A stretch of DNA of 64,000 nt from Pedobacter nyackensis (GTDB taxonomy: Bacteria > Bacteroidota > Bacteroidia > Sphingobacteriales > Sphingobacteriaceae), in the NCBI RefSeq assembly GCF_900176505.1, contig NZ_FWYB01000001.1:159400-223399 (forward strand), read 5' to 3'. The notes beneath the pieces are model-generated. The model did no database searches. It worked only from the letters and a program-made list of their open reading frames with translations, and had not been told where the DNA came from. Within the stretch, counting starts at the first letter, position 1. Each line of letters opens with the position of its first letter. Positions 27,743-35,684 of the stretch are shown in pieces. Both the position numbers and the translations under genes were made by a program.

Positions 27743-30022
27743 ATGATAAAATCAGGAGGAACAGATGGCCGTAGTTTGGTGTCTGAAAAATTAAATACAG
27801 CGTTTGTAGTTGTTGGCGGAGGATTGTCGGGAGTTTGTACCGCAATTACGGCCGCACGTAAGGGGGTTAAAGTTGTGCTTGTACAAGACAGACCGGTTTT
27901 AGGTGGTAACTCATCCAGCGAAGTTCGTTTATGGATTCTTGGAGCTACCTCACACATGGGAAATAATAACCGCTGGAGTAGGGAAGGTGGTGTTATAGAT
28001 GAAATTCTGGTAGAGAATACTTATCGGAATAAGGAAGGAAATCCTTTACTATTTGACGCCATATTATTGGATAAAGTGGTTGCCGAGCCTAATATTACAC
28101 TTTTGTTAAATACAGCAGTTTATGAGGTTCATAAAGCTGATCAAAATAAGATCTCATCGGTAAAAGCATTTTGTAGTCAGAACTCCATTGAATATATCAT
28201 CACGGCGCCTTTGTTTTGCGATGCATCCGGGGATGGTATTGTTGGCTTTTTGGCTGGTGCCGCTTTTAGAATGGGGGCAGAAAGCAAAGAAGAATTTGGT
28301 GAGAAATTCGCACCTAGTGTTGAGTATGGCGAGCTACTGGGGCACAGTCTTTATTTTTATAGTAAAGACACCGGTAAGCCGGTAAAATTTGTAGCGCCGG
28401 ATTTTGCATTAAAAGACATTACGAAGGAAATTCCGCGTTTCAAAAGTTTTAACGCAAAGGAATACGGATGTAAGTTATGGTGGCTTGAATATGGTGGAAG
28501 ATTAGACACTGTACATGATACAGAAAAGATTAAATGGGAACTTTGGAAAGTAGTTTATGGTGTATGGGATTACATCAAAAATTCGGGTGAATTCCCTGAA
28601 GCAGAAACAATGACATTGGAATGGGTAGGAACCATTCCAGGGAAAAGAGAGAGCCGTAGATTTGAAGGTGATTATATGCTCCGTCAGCAAGATGTGGTCT
28701 CTCAGCATACCCATACAGATGCGGTTGCATTTGGGGGCTGGTCTATAGATCTCCATCCAGCTGATGGTGTATTTAGTGAGAAACCAGGCTGTAATCAATG
28801 GCACAGTAAAGGCGTTTATCAAATCCCATACCGCTGCTTATACAGTAAAAACATAAAAAACCTTTTCCTTGCCGGACGGATTATCAGCGCTTCACACGTA
28901 GCATTTGCGTCAACAAGGGTAATGGCCACGGCAGCTCATGTTGGTCAGGCTGTAGGTATGGCTGCATTTATTGCCAGTAAACATGAAGTAAATCCCGCAG
29001 TGTTATTGCATAAAAACTTTATGGATATGCTGCAAAAGGAATTGTTAAAAAGCGGTCAGCATATTCCGGGATTTGAACTAACAGATCACGAGGATCTTGT
29101 TCAATCTGCTGAAATATCTGCTTCGAGTGAATATGTATTGAGTGAATTACCTATGGGTATACTGAAGGATCTGGACGTGTCTATGGCACAGATGCTTCCT
29201 TTGGTTAAAGGTAAAGTTCCTCAGGTTGTATTCCATGCAGAATCAGAAACGCATACGACACTTGAAATTGAACTGCGTGTTAGTGGGAAATCCGGAAATT
29301 ATACACCGGATGTGGTATTGGAGAAACAGGTATTGACGATTGTGCCTGGCAGAAACTGCTTAAGTATGGAGTTTGCTGCAACATTAGCCGAAGATGCCTA
29401 TGCATTTATGGTATTACACAAAAATCCATCGGTAAAAATTTATCATTCAGAACACCGTATTACCGGAGTACTTTCTGTATTTAATCTGGTGAACAAAGCG
29501 GTATCCAATTATGGCAAGCAAACCCCAACCGAGGATATTGGTGTTGATGAGTTTGAGTTCTGGTGTCCACAACGCAGACCAGAAGGGCATAACCTGGCGA
29601 TTAAGGTAGAACCTGGGCTTTCTAAATTTGCAGCCGAAAACATAAAGACAGGAGTTTTCAGACCAACAACCGAACCCAATGCATGGGTGGCTTCACCAGT
29701 CGATCAGCATCCAACACTTAAGCTTAAGTGGGAGAAAGAACAAAAAATAAGTAGCATTGAATTGTTTTTTGATACCGATTACGACCATCCTATGGAAACG
29801 GTATTGATGGGACATCCGGAAGACGTGATGCCCTTTTGCGTAAGAGATTACCAGATTAAAGATGGAAAAGGAAATGTGCTGTGGAAGGCCGAAAATAACT
29901 ATCAGACGAAGAATGTTATTGTACTGGAACAGCCAATATATACCGATTGTATTACCATAAATTTGACCCATCCATCTCAAAATACACCTGCGGCCTTATT
30001 TTCTGTGAAATGTTATAATTAA
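27743..30022 (+). CDS. FAD-dependent oxidoreductase (FAD_oxidored family), PUL1 copy
   Basis: The 759-residue protein has a Rossmann FAD-binding start (AFVVVGGGLSGVCTAITAAR, then VVLVQDRPVLGGNSSSEVRL). The family core continues with FCDASGDGIVGFLAGAAFRM and FLAGRIISASHVAFASTRVM, and ends in a beta-rich domain of about 250 residues. No signal peptide is visible, so it is probably cytosolic, unlike the PUL2 relative at 43225. PF12831-type proteins recur in glycan loci but their reaction is mostly uncharacterised; oxidation of a sugar carbon is a reasonable inference. It is the last gene of the PUL1 operon, followed by palindromic copy 4. Confidence 0.86.
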   Translation: MIKSGGTDGRSLVSEKLNTAFVVVGGGLSGVCTAITAARKGVKVVLVQDRPVLGGNSSSEVRLWILGATSHMGNNNRWSREGGVIDEILVENTYRNKEGNPLLFDAILLDKVVAEPNITLLLNTAVYEVHKADQNKISSVKAFCSQNSIEYIITAPLFCDASGDGIVGFLAGAAFRMGAESKEEFGEKFAPSVEYGELLGHSLYFYSKDTGKPVKFVAPDFALKDITKEIPRFKSFNAKEYGCKLWWLEYGGRLDTVHDTEKIKWELWKVVYGVWDYIKNSGEFPEAETMTLEWVGTIPGKRESRRFEGDYMLRQQDVVSQHTHTDAVAFGGWSIDLHPADGVFSEKPGCNQWHSKGVYQIPYRCLYSKNIKNLFLAGRIISASHVAFASTRVMATAAHVGQAVGMAAFIASKHEVNPAVLLHKNFMDMLQKELLKSGQHIPGFELTDHEDLVQSAEISASSEYVLSELPMGILKDLDVSMAQMLPLVKGKVPQVVFHAESETHTTLEIELRVSGKSGNYTPDVVLEKQVLTIVPGRNCLSMEFAATLAEDAYAFMVLHKNPSVKIYHSEHRITGVLSVFNLVNKAVSNYGKQTPTEDIGVDEFEFWCPQRRPEGHNLAIKVEPGLSKFAAENIKTGVFRPTTEPNAWVASPVDQHPTLKLKWEKEQKISSIELFFDTDYDHPMETVLMGHPEDVMPFCVRDYQIKDGKGNVLWKAENNYQTKNVIVLEQPIYTDCITINLTHPSQNTPAALFSVKCYN

Positions 30023-30084
30023 GTTATACGGCATCTGTCGCCAACGGGGAGAATTAATCGGCGTATGTCTCCTGCTATTCAGAC

Positions 30085-30167
30085 AAAATATACCTTCTAC
30101 GAAAAGGCCTCAGGCGCTTTTGCCCTTCCGCAAAAGATGCCAGCCTTAGAGTAGAACGGTTTATTTT
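30085..30167. repeat. Palindromic repeat element, copy 4
   Basis: The left end AAAATATACCTTCTAC (30085-30100) is identical to copy 3. The right end GTAGAACGGTTTATTTT (30151-30167) is a degenerate match. The internal GAAAAGGCCTCAGGCGCTTT and AAAGATGCCAGCCTTAGA are the same as copy 3, with a shorter loop (CCTTCCG). It ends six bases before the stop of the leftward HsdR_N gene, the same spacing that copy 3 has to its gene. Confidence 0.85.
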
Positions 30168-30172
30168 GACCA

Positions 30173-30634
30173 TTATAGCAATGAGTATACCGGCAGATCT
30201 TCTACAAAGGCAAACTGCCCTTCCAGATGATCTATGATGGCATAGCAATGCCTCAACCCATTCGTTACCACCAACCATTTGGTTTTATGTACCGAATTAT
30301 ACCTTGCTGCCTGGTCAAATACCGACTGCGTAATTTTTACTGCAGGAGCCTTACATTCAATCACCATGATTCTTTGTCCCTGGTTGTTGAAAATTACGAT
30401 GTCGGTTCTTTTCTGAAGCTTGTTGAGACTCAATCCCCCTTCAATTTGGATTAGCGATTTTGGGAATTTCTTTACAACAACCAGGAACTGGATAAAATGC
30501 TGCCTTACCCATTCTTCAGGCGTTAACACCAGGTGTTTCTTTCTTACCTCATCAAATATAAAATGCTGGGTATCCTTTAATGTTATTTTAAAAGGATACA
30601 CTGGAAGGTTAAGTGGGGTAGGTATAAATGACAT
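30173..30634 (-). CDS. HsdR N-terminal-domain protein (HSDR_N_2), stand-alone
   Basis: The 153-residue protein has the nuclease-like motif series of the type I restriction R-subunit N-terminus: KKHLVLTPEEWVRQHFIQFL, then KRTDIVIFN and VIECKAPAVKITQSVFDQAA. The Asp and the E-x-K pair are the PD-(D/E)XK-type residues. Stand-alone copies next to holA are common in Bacteroidota and there are no HsdM/HsdS genes here, so I read it as a conserved core protein, not part of a restriction system. It is divergent from holA with two zinc-ribbon genes between. Confidence 0.87.
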   Translation of the reverse strand: MSFIPTPLNLPVYPFKITLKDTQHFIFDEVRKKHLVLTPEEWVRQHFIQFLVVVKKFPKSLIQIEGGLSLNKLQKRTDIVIFNNQGQRIMVIECKAPAVKITQSVFDQAARYNSVHKTKWLVVTNGLRHCYAIIDHLEGQFAFVEDLPVYSLL

Positions 30635-30660
30635 GTTTTTGTGTGCTGCTGGTCAGTTTG

Positions 30661-31059
30661 TTATATTGATAACAAGGGGAATACCCTATAACCGATCATA
30701 AATATAAACCTTAATATAATGAACACAGCAAGAGCGGTTTTAACCGTATTGTTTTTAATGGTGACCAGGAAGAATAACATGGCAGCTAAAGACACGAAAT
30801 CTGAGGTCCAGCCATAAACTTTATAGATCAGGTCGATATGATTGATGTCGCCATTGCTGGATAGTAAAGGTACGGTCAGTTTTTGAATAATGAACATCAC
30901 CATGGAAAGCAGGTAATCTATTCCAATGATGATGAGCAGTGCTTTGATGGACTGGTTATCTGATATTGCCTGAGCCTCCGGGCTAACCATATTTGCGCCA
31001 CAATTTCTGCAAAATTTTGCTTCGGGTGGATTAGGTGTATTACATTTTGGGCAGTTCAT
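30661..31059 (-). CDS. Zinc-ribbon membrane protein
   Basis: The 132-residue protein begins with a zinc ribbon (MNCPKCNTPNPPEAKFCRNC, CxxC...CxxC), followed after about 40 residues by three membrane helices (ALLIIIGIDYLLSMVMFII, SLAAMLFFLVTI, TALAVFIILRFIFMI). Function is unknown. It shares its domain plan (ribbon then helices) with the adjacent RDD protein, starts 24 bp past that gene's stop and is likely co-transcribed with it. Confidence 0.82.
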   Translation of the reverse strand: MNCPKCNTPNPPEAKFCRNCGANMVSPEAQAISDNQSIKALLIIIGIDYLLSMVMFIIQKLTVPLLSSNGDINHIDLIYKVYGWTSDFVSLAAMLFFLVTIKNNTVKTALAVFIILRFIFMIGYRVFPLLSI

Positions 31060-31082
31060 AAGGTATGATTTTTAGGAGCGGT

Positions 31083-31694
31083 TTAGTTAAAATAATCACT
31101 TTTTTCAATTACCATTGTATTTGCAGCGCGGTCGCCCAATCTTCGGCCATCCTTAGTGGCAAATACCATGATGGGCTCTATAAGGCCACCAACGAATGGA
31201 ACTATGCCTAGCACCAGAATGGTCAGATTTCTCAGGAAGGATTTTGTTTTGTTACAAGGCATATTGGTATCCAGGTCGATAACCATTAATTTTAAGGCCT
31301 TTTTTCCAGGACTTTGTCCTTTTCCGAAACCATCCTTTACCAATTGAAAGGCTATAGGAACCAGTGTTAGGATTCCACCGAGAATACAAAGGAAGATTGT
31401 CAGTTCTTCTTCATTTCCGTATGCGGCAATAAATGCAAAGACAAGGACTACTGCTGCCGGAATAGCAAGTCCAGCAAAGATTAAACTATCTAAAAGTAAG
31501 GCTAAGAACCTGTTCCCAAGTGAGGCTTTGTAATAAGGCTGGCCAACTTGCGATTGGCGCTCAAATGGATTGTGGGTTTGTGGCGTTGTTGCTTGGATTG
31601 GAATGTCGGTAGCAACAAGGCGGGCGCCATCATTGATGCAAAATTTTACATCAGGAGGGTAGCTGTTTTTACATATTGGACATAAATTGTTCAT
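31083..31694 (-). CDS. RDD family membrane protein with N-terminal zinc ribbon
   Basis: From the ATG at 31694 the product has 203 residues and begins MNNLCPICKNSYPPDVKFC, a CxxC...C ribbon. The frame is open to 31721 only through a TTG. An RDD domain follows (about residues 58-200): ASLGNRFLALLLDSLIFAG, GKGQSPGKKALKLMVID and ATKDGRRLGDRAANTMVI, with the conserved Arg and two Asp that name the family. RDD proteins have been proposed as ion exchangers; the role here is not known. The gene is divergent from holA. Confidence 0.86.
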   Translation of the reverse strand: MNNLCPICKNSYPPDVKFCINDGARLVATDIPIQATTPQTHNPFERQSQVGQPYYKASLGNRFLALLLDSLIFAGLAIPAAVVLVFAFIAAYGNEEELTIFLCILGGILTLVPIAFQLVKDGFGKGQSPGKKALKLMVIDLDTNMPCNKTKSFLRNLTILVLGIVPFVGGLIEPIMVFATKDGRRLGDRAANTMVIEKSDYFN

Positions 31695-31758
31695 AGGGTA
31701 GGTTAAATGATTTTTGTTCAAAAGTAGACAAATTTTTTATCTAAGTTTACAGCATTAT

Positions 31759-32784
31759 ATGAGTGCTGCCGACATAATCAAAGACATTAAAGCAAGAAAG
31801 TTTAAGCCTGTTTACCTGTTACATGGTGAAGAACCTTACTATATAGATCAGATCATCCATTATATGGAAGAACACATTCTGAATGATATGGAAAAAGGTT
31901 TCAATCAAACTGTTCTATATGGAAAGGATACGGATATGGCAACGATTATGAATGCTGCCAAACGCTATCCGATGATGTCTGATTACCAGCTGATCGTAGT
32001 GAAAGAGGCGCAGGATTTAAAATGGGCTAAGGAAACGGAAGGTAGCAGTAAAACTGCCGAATTTGTACTGAATTATTTCGAAAAGCCACTGCCAAGTACC
32101 ATTCTGGTGTTGGGGTATAAATACGCTAATTTCGATAAGCGCAAAAAGATCTATAAAGCGATTGATAAGAATGGAGTCGTTTTTCAGTCAGACCTGGTAC
32201 GTGATTATAAGCTTGCCGCCTGGATAGATGACCTGGTAAAGGAAAAAGGTTATAAGATTGCCCCACAGGCATCGGCACTAATGGCGGAGTATCTGGGCGC
32301 CGACCTTTCAAAGATTGCCAATGAAGTAGAAAAGCTGCTGTTAAATATTGGTAAAGAAACTACAATCGATACGGATATCGTTCAGAAAAACATTGGTATC
32401 AGTAAAGAATATAATGTGTTTGAATTGCAAAAGGCATTGGCAGTAAAGAATGTGTTGAAATGTAACCAGATCATCAATTATTTTGCTGACAATCCTAAAG
32501 CTAATCCAATGGTGATGGTAATGGCCAATTTGAGCTCTTATTTTACTAAAATATTAAAGTATCATTATTTACCCAATAAAGGCGATGCGGCAAAAGAGTT
32601 AGGCGTAAATCCTTATTTTGTAAAGGATTACGAAGCTGCTGCCCGCAGTTATAGTTTGCCTAAGACTTTCGATATCATTAGCCTGCTAAGAGAATACGAT
32701 TTGAAAAGTAAGGGTGTCGACAGTACCGGTAATACTACTGATGGAGAATTATTGAAGGAGTTGTTGTTTAAAATGCTACACTAA
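31759..32784 (+). CDS. holA: DNA polymerase III subunit delta
   Basis: From the ATG at 31759 the protein has 341 residues and begins MSAADIIKDIKARKFKPVYL; the frame is open to 31714, but the family starts here. The clamp-loader delta signature is PVYLLHGEEPYYIDQIIHYM, followed by AKRYPMMSDYQLIVVKEAQD and the AAA-like domain (LKAWIDDLVKEKG-type helix, YLGADLSKIANEVEKLLL). The C-terminal collar helices include AVKNVLKCNQIINYFADN. It opens the sliding clamp during loading and is essential. An intrinsic terminator follows. Confidence 0.94.
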   Translation: MSAADIIKDIKARKFKPVYLLHGEEPYYIDQIIHYMEEHILNDMEKGFNQTVLYGKDTDMATIMNAAKRYPMMSDYQLIVVKEAQDLKWAKETEGSSKTAEFVLNYFEKPLPSTILVLGYKYANFDKRKKIYKAIDKNGVVFQSDLVRDYKLAAWIDDLVKEKGYKIAPQASALMAEYLGADLSKIANEVEKLLLNIGKETTIDTDIVQKNIGISKEYNVFELQKALAVKNVLKCNQIINYFADNPKANPMVMVMANLSSYFTKILKYHYLPNKGDAAKELGVNPYFVKDYEAAARSYSLPKTFDIISLLREYDLKSKGVDSTGNTTDGELLKELLFKMLH

Positions 32785-32827
32785 ATTGGTTTAATAGGAT
32801 GTATCGTAAAGGATAACGTAGACATAA

Positions 32828-32862
32828 AAACCGGCTGTACCATATAATGATACAGCCGGTTT
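32828..32862. terminator. Intrinsic terminator between holA and the SMR gene
   Basis: The stem AAACCGGCTGTA (32828-32839) pairs with TACAGCCGGTTT (32851-32862) around an 11-nt loop. It has A residues before and CTTTTT after, so it can end both converging transcripts. Confidence 0.88.
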
Positions 32863-32873
32863 CTTTTTAATAT

Positions 32874-33203
32874 TTAGTGAGAAGAAACAGCTTTTAATCC
32901 GATAATAGAGCAGATTAAAGTGGTGATAAACACAATGCGCCAGAAGGTTGCCGGCTCATTGAATATAAAAATACCCACAAGTACAGTTCCAACTGCCCCA
33001 ATACCGGTCCATACTGCGTAAGCGGTTCCAATGGGAAGCGTCTCAGTGGCTTTAATCAATAAGCCCATACTGATAATCAGGCAGACTAAAAATCCTGCAC
33101 CCCACATGATGGTGGCATTGCCGGTTGTTTCTTTCATTTTTCCAAGGCAGGAAGCAAAAGCTACTTCAAAAAGACCACCAAGAATTAAGAATATCCAGTT
33201 CAT
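32874..33203 (-). CDS. SMR family efflux protein (SugE/EmrE type)
   Basis: From the ATG at 33203 the product has 109 residues and begins MNWIFLILGGLFEVAFASCL, the usual start for the family; an upstream open frame to 33296 adds an implausible leader. There are four membrane helices, with the conserved Glu in the first (Glu13 in LFEVAF), the TAYAVWTGIGAVGTV loop and the C-terminal LICSIIGLKAV. It acts as a homodimeric proton-coupled exporter of quaternary ammonium or guanidinium compounds. The Gdx/SugE type is favoured by the TETLPIGTAYAVWTGIG stretch. It may be paired with the following Crp-type regulator gene. Confidence 0.88.
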   Translation of the reverse strand: MNWIFLILGGLFEVAFASCLGKMKETTGNATIMWGAGFLVCLIISMGLLIKATETLPIGTAYAVWTGIGAVGTVLVGIFIFNEPATFWRIVFITTLICSIIGLKAVSSH

Positions 33204-33307
33204 TTTATTGTTGTTTAATTGTCGGCTATTGATTTCAGCCTTCGGTAAAATGTTGGGACAAATTTCAGCATTTAGGTGTAAAAACAGACTAAACAAATGA
33301 TAAGAAA

Positions 33308-33874
33308 TTATTTGATTTCTGCTCTGATTCTGCTGAGTGAAACCGGAGTGATACCCAGGTAAGAAGCGATGTGATTGAGTTGTACCCGTTGAAGAAGTTC
33401 AGGGTAATGCTCCATCAGGTTTTTGTAACGCTGACTGGCGTTAAGCAGGAGTCTGGATATCAATCGTTCCTCAACAAGAATAATCTCCTTTTCTATCAAT
33501 TTTCTTCCCCAATTGGAAATGGTGATGTCCGTTTCATAAAGTGTTTCCAGCTGAAGGTGATCGATACGATAGAGGATGGTATCTTCCAGCAATTCTATAC
33601 TTTCATATCCCGGAGTTTGATTGAAATGGCTGTTGTAGGAAAGAACAGAGCTTCCTTCTTTGCCAAACCAAAAGGTAACATCCGACTCTTCGGTGCGATA
33701 ATAAGCACGGGCAATACCGGATTTTATGAAATAAATGGTGCGGTCCATTTCCTGCTGACGAAAGAGTAAATGCCCTTTAGGGTAGTGGATTTCCTCAAAA
33801 AGACCAGCCAGTTTTTGTAAGGATGGTTCTGCAATAGGAGTAATGTTGGTAATGATCTGTTTGATGGTTTCCAT
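33308..33874 (-). CDS. Crp/Fnr family transcriptional regulator
   Basis: The 188-residue protein has a cyclic-nucleotide-binding-like beta roll (residues 15-120: YPKGHLLFRQQEMDRTIYFI, KSGIARAYYRTEESDVTFWF). It ends in a helix-turn-helix (LNHIASYLGITPVSLSRIR). The Sphingobacteriaceae have many such short regulators; the ligand is generally unknown and the Fnr cysteine set is absent. It is upstream of and co-oriented with the SMR gene across 104 bp, so a regulatory link is possible. Confidence 0.9.
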   Translation of the reverse strand: METIKQIITNITPIAEPSLQKLAGLFEEIHYPKGHLLFRQQEMDRTIYFIKSGIARAYYRTEESDVTFWFGKEGSSVLSYNSHFNQTPGYESIELLEDTILYRIDHLQLETLYETDITISNWGRKLIEKEIILVEERLISRLLLNASQRYKNLMEHYPELLQRVQLNHIASYLGITPVSLSRIRAEIK

Positions 33875-33890
33875 TGTATCAAAACTATAA

Positions 33891-33953
33891 AAAAAAATCT
33901 ACTCACCCTTAGGGTTCAGTTAACTGTTATAGTTGTAATGAGGATAACAATCC
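33891..33953 (+). promoter_or_regulatory. Conserved motif block upstream of the DUF4886 gene, copy A
   Basis: An A-run and AATCT, then a CAC/CCCTTAGGG segment, lead into TTAACTGTTATAGTTGTAAT (33920-33939) and GAGGATAACAATCC. The same series occurs at 35612-35680 between the sigma and FecR genes of PUL2. Either it is a shared ECF-controlled promoter or a relic of a duplicated sigma/FecR junction. The ATG of the downstream gene is 55 bp further on. Confidence 0.5.
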
Positions 33954-34008
33954 AATATAGTAATGGAAAAAAGACTCACTTTGCTAAATTTAAAACACAC
34001 TTAATAAA

Positions 34009-34935
34009 ATGAAACATACAAAACAATCTCAGAATTTAAACTTTATAGGTATTACTTGTTTTATCGTCTTGTTGCTGTTGGGCAATATGACCTATGGACA
34101 AATAAAGCGTGATACTTTACGACTATTTATAATTGGAAATAGTTTTTCACAAAATGCCACCACTTATTTGGATCAAATTGCAAAGGAAAATGGGAAAATA
34201 CTCATTATTGGCAGGGCGGAAATTGGGGGTTGTTCTTTGGAAAGACACTGGAGCCATACCGCTGCATTCGAAACTGACAGTACAGATGCTAAGGGAAAAC
34301 CTTATAAAGGCAGATCTTTAAAATTACTTTTATCCGAACAGCCCTGGGATATTGTGACTATTCAACAAAATTCTTATAACTCATCAGATCTGCAGACCTA
34401 TCAGCCTTACGCCAGAAACTTATACAATTATGTAAAAAAGCATCATCCCGCTGCGAGGATACTCCTTCACCAAACATGGGCCTATCGCGCTGATGCTAAA
34501 AAGTTTGGCCGGGTCAATGCTACGGTTGACACCAAAAGCGATATAGAAATGTGGGAGAAATCAAGGGCCGCTTATCATTTAGTTGCAAAACAACTAAACG
34601 TTAAATTGATCCCTGTTGGCGATGCTTTTAATATGGTTCGTGCCAGCAAAAAGCATCAGTATAAAAAGGATGCTAGTTTTGATTTTGAAAAGCCAGTGTA
34701 TCCCAATCTCCCAGATCAGACGAATTCTCTGAACCTGGGTTATAGCTGGAAAAATAAAGAGGTTTTTAGATTTGATGGAAACCATGCCAATGATGCCGGT
34801 AAATACCTGGGTTCTTTAGTATGGTATGCAGCTTTGTTCAATGCTTCTCCAAGGGAAATTAAATATACCCCAACAACAGTTCCGGTTGATTTTGCAGCTT
34901 ATTTAAGAATCGTTGCAAAGAAAGTAAGCAAATAA
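34009..34935 (+). CDS. DUF4886 protein, SGNH-like secreted hydrolase (PUL2 copy)
   Basis: The 308-residue protein has an N-terminal signal segment (GITCFIVLLLLGNMTYGQ). Its core parallels the PUL1 copy at 25092: LRLFIIGNSFSQNATTYL, VTIQQNSYNSSDLQTYQPYA, LLHQTWAYRADAKKFGRV and DGNHANDAGKYLGSLVWY. The Ser in GNSFS and the His in GNHAN are the likely catalytic residues. It is separated from the sigma gene by 64 bp and stands just upstream of PUL2. Its 5' side carries a motif shared with the sigma/FecR junction. The ester or substrate is unknown. Confidence 0.82.
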   Translation: MKHTKQSQNLNFIGITCFIVLLLLGNMTYGQIKRDTLRLFIIGNSFSQNATTYLDQIAKENGKILIIGRAEIGGCSLERHWSHTAAFETDSTDAKGKPYKGRSLKLLLSEQPWDIVTIQQNSYNSSDLQTYQPYARNLYNYVKKHHPAARILLHQTWAYRADAKKFGRVNATVDTKSDIEMWEKSRAAYHLVAKQLNVKLIPVGDAFNMVRASKKHQYKKDASFDFEKPVYPNLPDQTNSLNLGYSWKNKEVFRFDGNHANDAGKYLGSLVWYAALFNASPREIKYTPTTVPVDFAAYLRIVAKKVSK

Positions 34936-34999
34936 GGTGCTCCCTTAAGTCCCTATTTCAATGTTTTTTCCTATCTTGTTTACGTACCCGCAATTTTAA

Positions 35000-35599
35000 T
35001 TGCAGATGCTGGGTACGGATGAAGAAATGGTCAACTATAACAGCTATTCGGATAATGATCTTTTGCGCTTACTAAAGGCCAGCGATCATGACGCATATAC
35101 TGAAATTTACGATCGTTTTAATGGCTTGTTATACATTTTTGCCTATAAAAGACTAAGAAACCGGGAAGAAGCAAAGGATAGTATACATGAGCTTTTTCTT
35201 AAACTTTGGGCTGAGCGGGAAAATATTTCGCCAGCAGTTAACCTGCCTGCATACCTTTATATAGCTTTAAGAAACCGGATATTCAATATCATCGCTCACC
35301 AGAAAATTGCGACAAGATATATCGATTCGTTTCAGAATTATGTAGATCATCTTCAAAGTACCAATACAACAGACCATCTGATCCGACACAATGAACTGGC
35401 TTCTTTTATTGAACATGAAATAGCTGCCCTTCATCCACGTATGAGGATGGTGTTTGAACTGAGTCGTAAAACTAACCTAAGCAGGAAAGAGATTGCTATG
35501 CAACTGGACATTTCCGAAGAAACAGTAAAAAGCCATATGCACGGCGCATTAAAGATCTTAAGGTTAAAACTTGGAAGTCTGTTTTTCCTTGTGTTATGA
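35000..35599 (+). CDS. ECF RNA polymerase sigma factor (PUL2 regulator)
   Basis: The 199-residue protein carries sigma region 2 (DAYTEIYDRFNGLLYIFAYK, EEAKDSIHELFLKLWAERE) and region 4 (RMRMVFELSRKTNLSRKE, then IAMQLDISEETVKSHMHGAL). In-frame ATGs at 35006 and 35027 are alternative starts. It is followed after 85 bp by fecR and then by an STN-domain SusC, the standard trans-envelope signalling set. Glycan binding at SusC relays through FecR and frees this sigma factor to transcribe the locus. Confidence 0.93.
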   Translation: MQMLGTDEEMVNYNSYSDNDLLRLLKASDHDAYTEIYDRFNGLLYIFAYKRLRNREEAKDSIHELFLKLWAERENISPAVNLPAYLYIALRNRIFNIIAHQKIATRYIDSFQNYVDHLQSTNTTDHLIRHNELASFIEHEIAALHPRMRMVFELSRKTNLSRKEIAMQLDISEETVKSHMHGALKILRLKLGSLFFLVL

Positions 35600-35611
35600 T
35601 CATTCCTTAAA

Positions 35612-35680
35612 ATAAAAAGAAATCTCACTAACCCCTCTAAGGGAATTAACTGTTATGGTTGTAATTGCGGATAAGCATCC
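35612..35680 (+). promoter_or_regulatory. Conserved motif block between sigma and fecR, copy B
   Basis: The A-rich start with AAATCTCAC, the CCCCTCTAAGGG segment and TTAACTGTTATGGTTGTAAT (35646-35665), followed by TGCGGATAAGCATCC, match the block at 33891-33953. The match covers the apparent upstream extension of the FecR frame, which is why the later start at 35685 is preferred for FecR. Confidence 0.5.
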
Positions 35681-35684
35681 CTTT

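Noticed and set aside
30173..30634. Type I restriction system
   Set aside because: Only the HsdR N-terminal-like domain is present, without helicase, HsdM or HsdS. Its place beside holA is a common core arrangement in Bacteroidota.
34936..34999. Possible terminator or promoter between the DUF4886 gene and the PUL2 sigma gene
   Set aside because: No stem with a T-run and no TTTG/TAnnTTTG pair at proper spacing could be found in these 64 bp.
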